A stretch of 10,068 bases of DNA from Dehalococcoidia bacterium (lineage in GTDB: Bacteria; Chloroflexota; Dehalococcoidia; GIF9; AB-539-J10), in the NCBI GenBank assembly GCA_023229725.1, contig JALNYR010000052.1, positions 6,063 to 16,130 of the forward strand, in the 5' to 3' direction. Shown here piece after piece: positions 1-6,344 of the stretch. The first letter of the stretch is position 1. Each line of letters opens with the position of its first letter. The translations under genes and the position numbers were made by a program. Below the pieces are notes generated by a model. It ran no database searches. It was not told where the DNA came from and worked only from the letters and a program-made list of their open reading frames with translations.

Positions 1-1
1 A

Positions 2-559
2 CAGCTCTCAAAGGGGACGCTCGGCGACGCGGCCGGCGCGTTCCTTCCCGGCTTCTGGCTGGGCTTCTTCGTGATAGGTGGCGGCATCATGGCCAGCACG
101 ACTACTATCAACCTGACGCTCGCCGCGGCCGGAAGGTACGCGCTCGCGTTCTCGTTCGATGGGTACTTTCCGCGCGTCTTCTCGCATGTCAGCGAGCGGT
201 TCGGCACGCCGCACAACGGCCTGGCGCTCATATACGCGCTGACGATTGCCGCGCTGCTCTTCAACCCGCCACTGATGACGCTCGGCGCTGTGCTCAACTT
301 CGGGCTGCTATTCATGGTGACGCTCGTCGTGTGTGGTGCGGTGCGAGTGTTGCGGCGACACCCCGAGGTGTTCGCGCAGTCGACCGTTACGGTGAGACCC
401 CGTCTGCTGGTTGGAGCGTCGATTGCGGCGGTCGCCTTCAATGTCGTGTACATGGCGGTGCTCGCGGTTGCTCTCAAGTGGACATTCCTCGTCTTCGTCG
501 CCGCTATCCTGATTGGGCTGGCGCTCTACTATTCGCGCAAGCGCGGCTTGTGGCGATGA
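2..559 (+). CDS. APC-family amino-acid permease, C-terminal part (5' end outside window)
   Basis: The reading frame is open from base 2 at the window edge and stops with TGA at 557-559, leaving 185 codons of a longer protein. The translation is a string of hydrophobic segments (about five membrane helices) with short basic loops and the C-terminal tail SRKRGLWR. The segment around window residues 50-72 (DGYFPRVFSHVSERFGTPHNG) matches the conserved loop of amino acid-polyamine-organocation (APC) permeases, where a phrase like 'lP.vf..v..rf.tP' separates two membrane helices. By family knowledge it would move an amino acid or similar solute across the cytoplasmic membrane; the substrate cannot be read from this part. 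It converges on comEC, 59 bases away, with no obvious terminator hairpin between them. The family call is fairly safe. Confidence 0.8.
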   Translation, partial: QLSKGTLGDAAGAFLPGFWLGFFVIGGGIMASTTTINLTLAAAGRYALAFSFDGYFPRVFSHVSERFGTPHNGLALIYALTIAALLFNPPLMTLGAVLNFGLLFMVTLVVCGAVRVLRRHPEVFAQSTVTVRPRLLVGASIAAVAFNVVYMAVLAVALKWTFLVFVAAILIGLALYYSRKRGLWR

Positions 560-618
560 ACGAGGCGCACCGCGCGTCGAGAATACTGGCGGCACGAGAT
601 GTGGCGTGTGGTAGCGCT

Positions 619-3048
619 CTATGGCGCGGGTGCGTCGGCGGCCGGAGCCCGGATGCCGGTCCGGACACTCAGTCCATGCCCGTCAGTGACGAGTTCGATG
701 GTACCGCAGTCCTGCGTCGTCAGCACCGCTGCGCCTGAAGCGGCCAGCGCCTCCAGAACGCTGGGATGCGGATGCCCGTAGCGGTTCTCTGCTCCGACGG
801 ACACTATGGCGACGTCAGGGTTGACCGCAGTGAGGAACTGCGGGCACGCTGACGTGTTGCTGCCGTGGTGAGGCACCTTCAGAACGTTTGCCTGCAAGGC
901 TGCCCCGCGGTGCAGGAGCGTGACCTCCCGTTCCGCCCTGATGTCCGCGGCAAACAGGAAACTGACGTCTCCGTAGCTGAGCCGCAGCACCACGCCGTTG
1001 TTGTCGTCGGCGTCCGGCACTCCCGCCGCCACAGAGGCGGCCGGATTGAGTATCGTCAGACTTGTTCCGTCTCCCAGCGAAAGCTCCTGGCCGGCTGTGG
1101 CGTGCTCGCGTGTGGCGTTGGAATCAGCTATGCGCCGCTCCCATTCGGCCGACGGCAGGGACGCCGACTCGACAGGGGAATCGAGCACAAGGCCGACGTC
1201 GTAGCGCTCGACGACGGAGAGCAAGCCTCCAAGGTGGTCTACGTGTGGATGTGTGGCCACAACAACGTCGATGCTTCTGTCCCAGAACGGCAGATACCGG
1301 TCCACGAGCGTGCACGTCTGCTGACCATCGGCACCCCCATCGATGAGTACCGTCCTGCCCGTGGGGGTTACAACCAGGGTTGCGTCACCCTGCCCAACGT
1401 CGAGGAAGACGACGTGAAGACGCCCATCCGGCGCAGAGAGGACGGCTGACCACACCAGCACGGCAGCCATCGCCAGCGACGGCAATGCCCAGCGAGGCAC
1501 GACCGGACGAGTCAGTGGTGATGGAGCCGGAGGGGCGTGGCGTTCGTCGTCTGGCCGCCGGGAACGCTGCCACAGAACGGCGGCGGCGACGAGGACAGCG
1601 TAGTATCCTGCGATGAACCCGTCTGCCCAGGCCTGAGTCCCGGTTGTAGCCACGGAGATTGAGGACAGCGCCTCGACGACGCCGATGATGCACGAAAGGA
1701 ACATCCAGGCAACCCAGGCGAACGGAGTTACGAGGATGGGAGAGGCAAGTGCAATGACGGCGGCGGCCGACGCTGAGGCCAACGCGAAGGGAAGGATGGG
1801 CAGCGTGAGCAGCGATGCCGGCACGCCCACCAGCGATATCTGGCCGAACGTTCCGGCGGATGCCGGCCACACTGCAACGGTGGCGGCGATAGTGGCGGCG
1901 GTGATGTCCGCGGCTGCTCCCGCCTGGATGGGCGGCATGCGAGTGTGCCTCTGGACCCAGTCGAGGCACCGGACGAGTAGTGCACGTATCGGGCCGTAGA
2001 GCAGAACCAATCCTCCCATAGCGAGGACGCTGAGCTGGAATGATGTCTGCCACAGCACCTGCGGTTCGATGCCGACCATGACGGCGGCTGCCAGCGCGAG
2101 TGCCGTGGGCGCGTGTCTCTGCCGTCCGGCGAGTTCGGCGAGAAGAAAGACCGTCAACATGATGGCCGCCCTCACGACGGGCGGCTTCATGCCGGTGAAC
2201 AGCGCGTAGGTCCAGAGAGCGACGATGCCGAGACAGACGTACAGGTAGTGTCTGCGACCCGCTGCGGCGAGGATGACTGCCAGCACCGCGGCCGCAACGA
2301 CGGCGAGGTGCAGTCCGGAGATTGAGAGCAGGTGTACGGTGCCGGTACGCGTGAAGGCGTCCATCACGGCGTCGGGCAGGCGTCCTCTGCGGCCGAGCAG
2401 GAGCGATTGTGCGAGCGACGACTCCGGCTCGGGGAGCGCCCTTGCCATCGCATCGCCGAGCCTGCGGTTGAGCGACAGCAGGGTACTTGTCACCGTGCGG
2501 CGGTTCCCGGTTGGAACGACGCTGATGCCCTGGCAGAACAGGGTCGAGTACACGCCCTGGCGGGCGAGATAGGCGGCGTAATCGAAGTCGCCGAGTTGTC
2601 GCGGTTCTTCGAGCGAGCCGTGCAGCGAGACCGTGTCACCGTAGTGCAGGGGCCGGGGGTCAGGCGTCGTGACGAGGACCCTGCCCTCGACGGGCCGGAG
2701 TCCGTCGCTCTGCTCGACGTGGACGTCGTCCAGCAGGACCTGCGTGTAACGACTGCCCTGCTCGGGCTCCTCGGCCACCACGGCTTGAATGGTGACGGGT
2801 TCTGACCCGTTCCAGGACGAAACGAATGCGTTCCAGTCTTCGGGAATCGATTCGTCATAACGAATTGCGCCGAGGAGCGCGAATGCACCGACACAGGCGA
2901 CCAGCAGAGCCACGGTGGTGCGTGTCCGGTTGGAGAGGAGGAATGCGAAGCCGACGACCGGGCACAGGACGGCCGCCCACAACGGGTCGCGTGTGGCGGC
3001 GATCGCGACACCCGCGACGAAGGCACAACCGGCGGCGAGCAGCCACAT
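619..3048 (-). CDS. comEC: ComEC/Rec2 DNA-internalisation channel protein
   Basis: 809 residues, a normal length for full ComEC. It would form the inner-membrane channel that takes single-stranded DNA into the cytoplasm during transformation. N-terminal membrane helices come first (about residues 1-60), then an OB-fold/DUF4131-like region (about 70-190, with the typical FDYAAYLARQGV). The polytopic competence domain (about 220-510) holds SISGLH at 242-247. A C-terminal metallo-beta-lactamase domain starts about residue 545 with DVGQGDA and contains LIDGG, HPHVDH (H600, H602, D604, H605), D702 in AADIRAE and PHHGSN (H727, H728). The start is ATG at 3048, 8 bases after the comEA stop. The frame is open further upstream to 3225, but that extension lies inside comEA and is Arg/His-rich non-protein-like sequence. 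The Shine-Dalgarno is weak (GGGATAG), suggesting coupling to comEA translation. Confidence 0.93.
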   Translation of the reverse strand: MWLLAAGCAFVAGVAIAATRDPLWAAVLCPVVGFAFLLSNRTRTTVALLVACVGAFALLGAIRYDESIPEDWNAFVSSWNGSEPVTIQAVVAEEPEQGSRYTQVLLDDVHVEQSDGLRPVEGRVLVTTPDPRPLHYGDTVSLHGSLEEPRQLGDFDYAAYLARQGVYSTLFCQGISVVPTGNRRTVTSTLLSLNRRLGDAMARALPEPESSLAQSLLLGRRGRLPDAVMDAFTRTGTVHLLSISGLHLAVVAAAVLAVILAAAGRRHYLYVCLGIVALWTYALFTGMKPPVVRAAIMLTVFLLAELAGRQRHAPTALALAAAVMVGIEPQVLWQTSFQLSVLAMGGLVLLYGPIRALLVRCLDWVQRHTRMPPIQAGAAADITAATIAATVAVWPASAGTFGQISLVGVPASLLTLPILPFALASASAAAVIALASPILVTPFAWVAWMFLSCIIGVVEALSSISVATTGTQAWADGFIAGYYAVLVAAAVLWQRSRRPDDERHAPPAPSPLTRPVVPRWALPSLAMAAVLVWSAVLSAPDGRLHVVFLDVGQGDATLVVTPTGRTVLIDGGADGQQTCTLVDRYLPFWDRSIDVVVATHPHVDHLGGLLSVVERYDVGLVLDSPVESASLPSAEWERRIADSNATREHATAGQELSLGDGTSLTILNPAASVAAGVPDADDNNGVVLRLSYGDVSFLFAADIRAEREVTLLHRGAALQANVLKVPHHGSNTSACPQFLTAVNPDVAIVSVGAENRYGHPHPSVLEALAASGAAVLTTQDCGTIELVTDGHGLSVRTGIRAPAADAPAP

Positions 3049-3056
3049 CGTGCGCG

Positions 3057-3566
3057 CTATCCCGTGACGGTGACGCAGTCCTTCAGGTTGTCGAAGATGG
3101 TGCTGCCTATCCCCGGGACGAGCATCAGTTCCTCCGTGTGCGTGAAGTCGCCGTGCTGGAGCCTGAAATCGACAATCGCCTGTGCCTTGTCGGGGCCGAT
3201 GCCCGGCAACGCTTCGAGCAACCACGCTTCAGCAAGGTTGATGTTCACCTTCTGTGCGGGCGAGCCGGCGGATGACGGACCGATTGTCACAGCAAGGGTC
3301 ACGGATGGAGAGTCGATCCCCGCTCCCGTGAGCGCGAGCAGGTCGGCGAGAGCCGTGTCGCTGTCGACGGTGTAGAGTCCCGGGTGCTCAACATCGCCGG
3401 TGATTGCCACGCAGACGGTGTCTGTCCCGATGGCGGAGAGGTCGGGCTGCAGCAGGACGGGCGTGAACCTCTCCGCCTGAAGGTGAGGAGCGAGACAGCA
3501 GAATCCGACAACGACTGCCGTGATGGCAGTCACGACATACACGCGGGTGCCGGTCTCAGAGCCCAT
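3057..3566 (-). CDS. comEA: ComEA, helix-hairpin-helix competence DNA receptor
   Basis: 169 residues. One N-terminal membrane anchor (about residues 8-26) is followed by an SLBB-like segment (about 50-95, with VAITGDVEHPGLYTV) and a C-terminal helix-hairpin-helix pair. The HhH part reads VNINLAEA...LPGIGPDKAQAIVDFR, then ELMLVPGIG, the hallmark of ComEA, which binds double-stranded DNA outside the membrane and hands it to ComEC. Order anchor-SLBB-HhH is that of Gram-positive-type ComEA. It is the first gene of a two-gene operon with comEC (8-base gap) and is divergent from smpB, with 50 bases between the two ATGs. Upstream of its ATG on the minus strand lie GAAGAAGG and, closer, GGAG, so a ribosome site is possible but badly spaced. 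Confidence 0.9.
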   Translation of the reverse strand: MGSETGTRVYVVTAITAVVVGFCCLAPHLQAERFTPVLLQPDLSAIGTDTVCVAITGDVEHPGLYTVDSDTALADLLALTGAGIDSPSVTLAVTIGPSSAGSPAQKVNINLAEAWLLEALPGIGPDKAQAIVDFRLQHGDFTHTEELMLVPGIGSTIFDNLKDCVTVTG

Positions 3567-3581
3567 GGCTCCAGAGAGCCT

Positions 3582-3610
3582 TCTTCAATCGGCGCCCGGT
3601 GCGGTAGAAT
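3582..3610 (+). promoter_or_regulatory. Putative smpB promoter, apparently leaderless
   Basis: TAGAAT at 3605-3610 matches the -10 consensus at five of six positions. TCTTCA at 3582-3587 is a weak -35 (three of six) at the ideal 17-base spacing. The expected transcription start, 6-7 bases after the -10 box, falls on the smpB ATG at 3617. There is no purine-rich ribosome site in the GCGCGT between box and ATG, so translation of a leaderless mRNA is the simplest reading. This is inference from a single sequence. Confidence 0.4.
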
Positions 3611-3616
3611 GCGCGT

Positions 3617-4078
3617 ATGGGGAGCGAGACGCGAACTATCACCGTCAACCGCAAAGCTTACCATGACTACACCATAGGCGACACGTATGAGGCCGGCATC
3701 GTGCTGCAGGGCTCGGAGATAAAATCCATCCGGGCGGGGCACGTCAACCTGAAGGACGCCTACGCGCGGGTAGAGAAGGATGAGCTGTGGCTGATGAACT
3801 GCCACATTGCGCAGTACGACGCTGCCAGCTACCACGGGCACGAACCCGACCGGCCGCGCAAGCTTCTGTTGCACCGCAAGGAGGTCCTGGAACTTGCGGC
3901 GCTGACGCAGCAGAAGAGTTTGACGCTCATTCCCGTTCGACTGTACATTAAGGGTGGTATCGCCAAAGTGGCGCTGGCAGTGGGGCGTGGCAAGAAGCTC
4001 TACGACAAGCGTGAGAGCATCGCCAAGCGTGACGAGGAACGGGAACTTGACCGCGTCATGAAGGAGCGGAGGAGGTAG
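3617..4078 (+). CDS. smpB: SmpB, tmRNA-binding protein
   Basis: 153 residues, the usual SmpB length. SmpB binds the tRNA-like end of tmRNA and carries it into the A site of stalled ribosomes. Family landmarks are all in place: the RKAYHDYTI...YEAGIVLQGSEIKSIR opening, the AGHVNLKDAYAR core, the NCHIAQYDAASYHGH...RPRKLLLHRKEV loop, the LTLIPVRLYIKGGIAKVALAVGRGKKLYDKR segment, and a charged C-terminal tail (ESIAKRDEERELDRVMKERRR) that folds in the mRNA channel. Its RNA partner ssrA begins 32 bases downstream, the classical arrangement. The first five residues (MGSET) are the same as those of divergent ComEA. The ATG at 3617 is preceded by a -10-like box and no Shine-Dalgarno. Confidence 0.95.
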   Translation: MGSETRTITVNRKAYHDYTIGDTYEAGIVLQGSEIKSIRAGHVNLKDAYARVEKDELWLMNCHIAQYDAASYHGHEPDRPRKLLLHRKEVLELAALTQQKSLTLIPVRLYIKGGIAKVALAVGRGKKLYDKRESIAKRDEERELDRVMKERRR

Positions 4079-4110
4079 CGGCCGGCGGCTGTGGCGAGCC
4101 ATGCAGGCAT

Positions 4111-4460
4111 GGGGGCGCGTGGTTTCGACAGGGGAGGGCCTACAGGATTGCAGGCTGAGGCGCCATCAACCTCATTAATCAGGTGGCAAACAACAAACGA
4201 GAACGATCTAGTTCCCGTCGCGGCCTAAGTAAGGTTGCGCGTCCACCTCAATCTCTCTCCGGTGGGTTGAGAGTGGGCGAGACAATGCCGGGGTGCCCTG
4301 GATGTGGGCCAGCGACGTCCGGGAAAGAGAAGCTGGATGGCCTGATCGAACTCGGTCGGCGGACGACGGTCAGGCGACTAATTGGCGACCGACTAAGCCT
4401 GTAGCACATTCTGGCAACCCTTTTCTGGACGGGGAGTTCGACCCTCCCCCGCCTCCACCA
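4111..4460 (+). ncRNA. ssrA: Transfer-messenger RNA (tmRNA)
   Basis: About 350 nt. The 5' end GGGGGCG (4111-4117) pairs over 7 bp with CGCCTCC (4450-4456, one G-U), followed by discriminator A and an encoded CCA ending at 4460. A T-arm with stem GGGGAG/CTCCCC (4431-4436/4444-4449) encloses the loop TTCGACC. The 5' GTGGTTTCGACAGGGG corresponds to the conserved TGGATTCGACGGG of tmRNA. The 3' GACTAAGCCTGTAGCAC near 4391-4407 corresponds to the E. coli GACTAAGCATGTAGTAC. It lies right behind smpB. No promoter is clear in the 32-base gap, so it may be cut out of an smpB transcript. No strong terminator follows the CCA. The tag frame is odd; see the separate tag entry. Confidence 0.95.
4187..4228 (+). 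other. tmRNA proteolysis-tag reading frame, resume codon uncertain
   Basis: The frame closing at TAA (4226-4228) ends in TTNENDLVPVAA, a good degradation-tag tail (hydrophobic, ending in Ala-Ala). The only Ala codon where a resume codon is expected, GCA at 4186-4188 followed by AACAAC, is one base out of that frame. Read from GCA, translation gives ANNKRERSSS and does not stop inside the molecule. Removing one A from the AAA at 4195-4197 would give ANNNENDLVPVAA, a conventional 13-residue tag. Either the sequence has a one-base error, or resumption happens on a non-Ala codon such as CAA or ACA. The third frame (GGC at 4185) gives only GKQQTRTI. Confidence 0.6.
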
Positions 4461-4526
4461 TTTCTTCCGCTATTTGTCGGATTCAATCAGTCGTGTATCG
4501 TCGCTGATGCACCGCGCCACCCGGGT

Positions 4527-4553
4527 GGGCGGACACGGAGGTCCGCCCCTACA
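4527..4553 (+). repeat. CTACA-box hairpin, unit 1
   Basis: Perfect 8-bp arms GGGCGGAC (4527-4534) and GTCCGCCC (4541-4548) with loop ACGGAG, followed directly by CTACA. It is the first of seven such units in the window. They share the layout (arm begins GGG, second arm ends CCC, then CTACA or near variant) but not the inner stem sequence. Confidence 0.8.
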
Positions 4554-4577
4554 TCCGGACACCACATCCACCACCGC

Positions 4578-4602
4578 GGGCACGCAGCCGCGTGCCCCTA
4601 CA
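4578..4602 (+). repeat. CTACA-box hairpin, unit 2
   Basis: Perfect 8-bp arms GGGCACGC (4578-4585) and GCGTGCCC (4590-4597), loop AGCC, then CTACA and the extension GGAGAC, which unit 7 also has. Only 24 bases separate it from unit 1, in the same orientation. Confidence 0.8.
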
Positions 4603-4624
4603 GGAGACCGCCGCCCCCCCCCCG

Positions 4625-4650
4625 GGCAGGCATGGGAGCCTGCCGCTACA
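4625..4650 (+). repeat. CTACA-box hairpin, unit 3
   Basis: 7-bp arms GGCAGGC (4625-4631) and GCCTGCC (4638-4644), loop ATGGGA, then GCTACA. An extra outer G pairs with nothing because the usual C is G here (4645). It is almost the same sequence as unit 7 (two differences over about 25 bases), the only pair of units with matching stems. It abuts the C10 run. Confidence 0.75.
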
Positions 4651-4737
4651 CCGAATTGCCGCTGTTCTCCCTGCCTCTGTGGGAGATGGCGGTGGTGCGT
4701 GTAGGCAGCAACGATGGGCGTGTGATGAGGCGATGGC

Positions 4738-4762
4738 GGGCGAGGCATGCCTCGCCCCCACA
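4738..4762 (+). repeat. CTACA-box hairpin, unit 4
   Basis: Arms GGGCGAGGC (4738-4746) and GCCTCGCCC (4749-4757) around AT make a perfect 20-base palindrome, followed by CCACA, a one-base variant of the CTACA box. The upstream flank (GGGCGTGTGATGAGGCGATGGC) is loosely similar to the sequence before unit 7, so the repeated unit may be longer than the hairpin. Confidence 0.7.
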
Positions 4763-4853
4763 ATAGCGCACCACCCCGCAGCGGGTCGGTGTGAGACTCG
4801 ACCCCACAGAGGGAGAGGCTCCCGACCACTACCTGTCGCCTGTTCTGCTGACA

Positions 4854-4859
4854 TATACT
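4854..4859 (+). promoter_or_regulatory. Possible -10 box for the reductase gene
   Basis: TATACT matches the -10 consensus at five of six positions, 52 bases before the ATG at 4912. No good -35 lies at 16-18 bases upstream, so the call rests on one box in GC-rich sequence. Confidence 0.25.
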
Positions 4860-4911
4860 CTGGTCGTCCGGACAATCGCAGCGCGGCCTGGACGCGCCTG
4901 CGACATGAACG

Positions 4912-6072
4912 ATGACGGCTCAAGAGGTATCGTGTGAAGTCGCGGTGGTTGGCGGCGGACCGGCCGGGGCCACCGTGGCGGCGGAGCTTGCTCGACGGGG
5001 GGTCGATGTGGTCCTCCTCGAGAGGATGCGAGTCCCGCGCCGGAAGTGCTGCGCCGGCGGCCTGACCATCGCGGCGGCCGGACTTCTGCCCCCCGTGACC
5101 CTGTCCGTCATCGAGAAGCAGATTCGGAGCATCAGGGTGTCATCGGTTGACGGCAAAAGCACTGAGTGGTCCTCCGACAGTCCGTTCATGTACACGGCGA
5201 GCCGGGAGCGGCTCGACGCTGTTCTCTGGGAAGAGGCAGCTCGCTGCGGAGCAAGGGCGCTCGATTGTCACGACGTGCTGCGCATCGAGCAGACCACCGA
5301 GAGCGTGGTGCTGACGTGCGCTGACCTTGCCGTACGCTGTCGCGTCGTTGTTGGAGCCGATGGTGCGACCGGAATCGTTGCCGGCTCGGTGTTCCCGGGA
5401 CGCCGCCGACACGTTGCCGTCGGCGTCGCGCTTGAGTATGAGCGGGAATCCGGGGTCGACGCTCAGCGCTCCGAGAGAGTGGAGCTGGTTGTCGGTCTGC
5501 CCGGCCGCACCTACGGCTGGGTCTTCCCGAGGCGGGATGTGGTCTCCGTGGGCATCGAGATACACGGGCGACTCAGAGAGAGAGAGGCTGCGCTTGAGCA
5601 CGTCTGTGCAGTTGCGGGCATGCAGGGAAGACGCGTTGCCTACCGCGGCGTGCATCCCATCCCCACGGTGGTTGGCAGGCATGCGCAGGTCGTTTCAGGC
5701 CGTGTGCTGCTCGTGGGAGATGCTGCCGGACTGTGCGACCCTCTCACGGGGGAGGGCGTTCGACATGCCCTGCTGAGTGCGAGACTTGCCGCGGACGCCA
5801 TCGTGCCGGCGTTGCAGACTGGACCCGCGGCGCTGCAGGGGTACTCGGCTGCAATCCACGAGACGATTGTTTCCGAGCTGAGGACGGCCATGGTGCTGCT
5901 GCGCTTTCTCTTCCGGCTTGAGCCCGCTGCTCTCTTCCTGCTGCAGCATGACGCCCGGGCGCGCCGGGCGGCTCTCGCGCTCCTCAAGGGCGACATGACA
6001 TATCATGAACTGCTGTGGCGTGTGGGTGGAGTACGTGGATTCGCCGCGCTGCTCGGGGGAAGGGCAGAATGA
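4912..6072 (+). CDS. FAD-dependent oxidoreductase, geranylgeranyl reductase superfamily
   Basis: 386 residues, near the family's usual length. Members use FAD and reduced cofactor to saturate double bonds of isoprenoid chains (membrane lipids, quinones, chlorophyll side chains). The N-terminal Rossmann motif is GGGPAG at 14-19 with E37 ending the second strand. P42-RRKCCAGG-50 is the family's 'PR.K.C.GG' motif. PGRTYGWVFP (Y201, W203, F205, P206) is the substrate-side 'Y.W.FP' signature. GRVLLVGDAAGLCDPLTGEG (263-282, D270) is the second FAD-binding motif. The ATG at 4912 has no Shine-Dalgarno; a 10-codon frame from ATG 4905 overlaps it out of frame. It stands alone, with palindrome-rich spacers on both sides, so context gives no substrate. 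Superfamily is clear; menaquinone, lipid or other isoprenoid is open. Confidence 0.85.
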   Translation: MTAQEVSCEVAVVGGGPAGATVAAELARRGVDVVLLERMRVPRRKCCAGGLTIAAAGLLPPVTLSVIEKQIRSIRVSSVDGKSTEWSSDSPFMYTASRERLDAVLWEEAARCGARALDCHDVLRIEQTTESVVLTCADLAVRCRVVVGADGATGIVAGSVFPGRRRHVAVGVALEYERESGVDAQRSERVELVVGLPGRTYGWVFPRRDVVSVGIEIHGRLREREAALEHVCAVAGMQGRRVAYRGVHPIPTVVGRHAQVVSGRVLLVGDAAGLCDPLTGEGVRHALLSARLAADAIVPALQTGPAALQGYSAAIHETIVSELRTAMVLLRFLFRLEPAALFLLQHDARARRAALALLKGDMTYHELLWRVGGVRGFAALLGGRAE

Positions 6073-6086
6073 GGCCGGGAGAGCGA

Positions 6087-6118
6087 GTTGCAGGTTAGAA
6101 AGTTACAGGTTACAGGTT
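6087..6118 (+). repeat. Short GTTACAG tandem repeat
   Basis: GTTACAG occurs twice in direct tandem (6102-6108 and 6109-6115) followed by GTT. A one-mismatch copy, GTTGCAGGTT, lies at 6087-6096. It starts 14 bases after the reductase stop codon. It could be replication slippage or a decayed mobile fragment; no function is visible. Confidence 0.55.
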
Positions 6119-6145
6119 GGGAAGCTGAAGGTTCGCCGCCTCGCC

Positions 6146-6172
6146 GGGTCGGTACGGGGACCGACCCCTACG
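6146..6172 (+). repeat. CTACA-box hairpin, unit 5
   Basis: Perfect 8-bp arms GGGTCGGT (6146-6153) and ACCGACCC (6160-6167), loop ACGGGG, followed by CTACG, one base off the common box. The loop resembles that of unit 1 (ACGGAG) although the stems differ. Confidence 0.75.
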
Positions 6173-6221
6173 AGAGGGGAGCGTGCGTTTGACAACGGTG
6201 GGCGCGTAATGACCGGATTGC

Positions 6222-6247
6222 GGGAGGGTCTGAGACCCTCCCCTACA
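6222..6247 (+). repeat. CTACA-box hairpin, unit 6
   Basis: Perfect 9-bp arms GGGAGGGTC (6222-6230) and GACCCTCCC (6234-6242), loop TGA, followed by CTACA. Confidence 0.78.
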
Positions 6248-6303
6248 GCAGAACTGAGGGATGCGTGATAGCGGTAGCGGCGGGCGTGCAACAACCGGAT
6301 GTC

Positions 6304-6330
6304 GGGCAGGCGTGGGAGCCTGCCCCTACA
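6304..6330 (+). repeat. CTACA-box hairpin, unit 7
   Basis: Perfect 8-bp arms GGGCAGGC (6304-6311) and GCCTGCCC (6318-6325), loop GTGGGA, then CTACAGGAGAC. It is near-identical to unit 3 in stem and loop, and its 3' extension matches unit 2. It ends 14 bases before the 65-bp inverted-repeat element. Confidence 0.8.
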
Positions 6331-6344
6331 GGAGACAGGCGTGC

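Larger units (their letters stand above)
4461..4911. other. Gene-free stretch with four CTACA-type hairpins
   Basis: No convincing protein frame: the short open frames here are rich in Arg, Pro and His and overlap palindromes. The stretch holds four GC-rich hairpins (listed separately), a run of ten C at 4614-4623, a smaller GGGAG-AGG-CTCCC dyad at 4811-4823 that may be a decayed unit, and a weak promoter-like box at 4854-4859. Nothing in it looks like a classical terminator with a T-run for ssrA. Confidence 0.6.

Noticed and set aside
560..618. Bidirectional terminator between the permease and comEC
   Set aside because: Only a 4-bp GCGC/GCGC dyad without a T-run is visible in the 59 bases, too weak to call.
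3049..3225. N-terminal extension of comEC upstream of ATG 3048
   Set aside because: It lies entirely inside comEA in another frame and translates to Arg/His-rich sequence with no membrane helix; the ATG at 3048 leads straight into a normal ComEC N-terminal helix.
3530..4102. 190-codon open frame antisense to smpB
   Set aside because: smpB on the plus strand is unmistakable, and the antisense frame has no family features.
4183..4404. 73-codon open frame inside the tmRNA
   Set aside because: It overlaps a well-supported structural RNA and has no ribosome site; the frame is open only because the tag stop is out of register with GCA.
4527..4762. CRISPR-like array of palindromic repeats
   Set aside because: The units do not share one repeat sequence, spacing is irregular, there are no uniform spacers, and no cas gene is in the window.
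4905..4937. 10-codon upstream frame (MNDDGSRGIV) overlapping the reductase start
   Set aside because: It has no ribosome site and no recognisable leader-peptide content; an overlapping ATG at this distance is easily chance.
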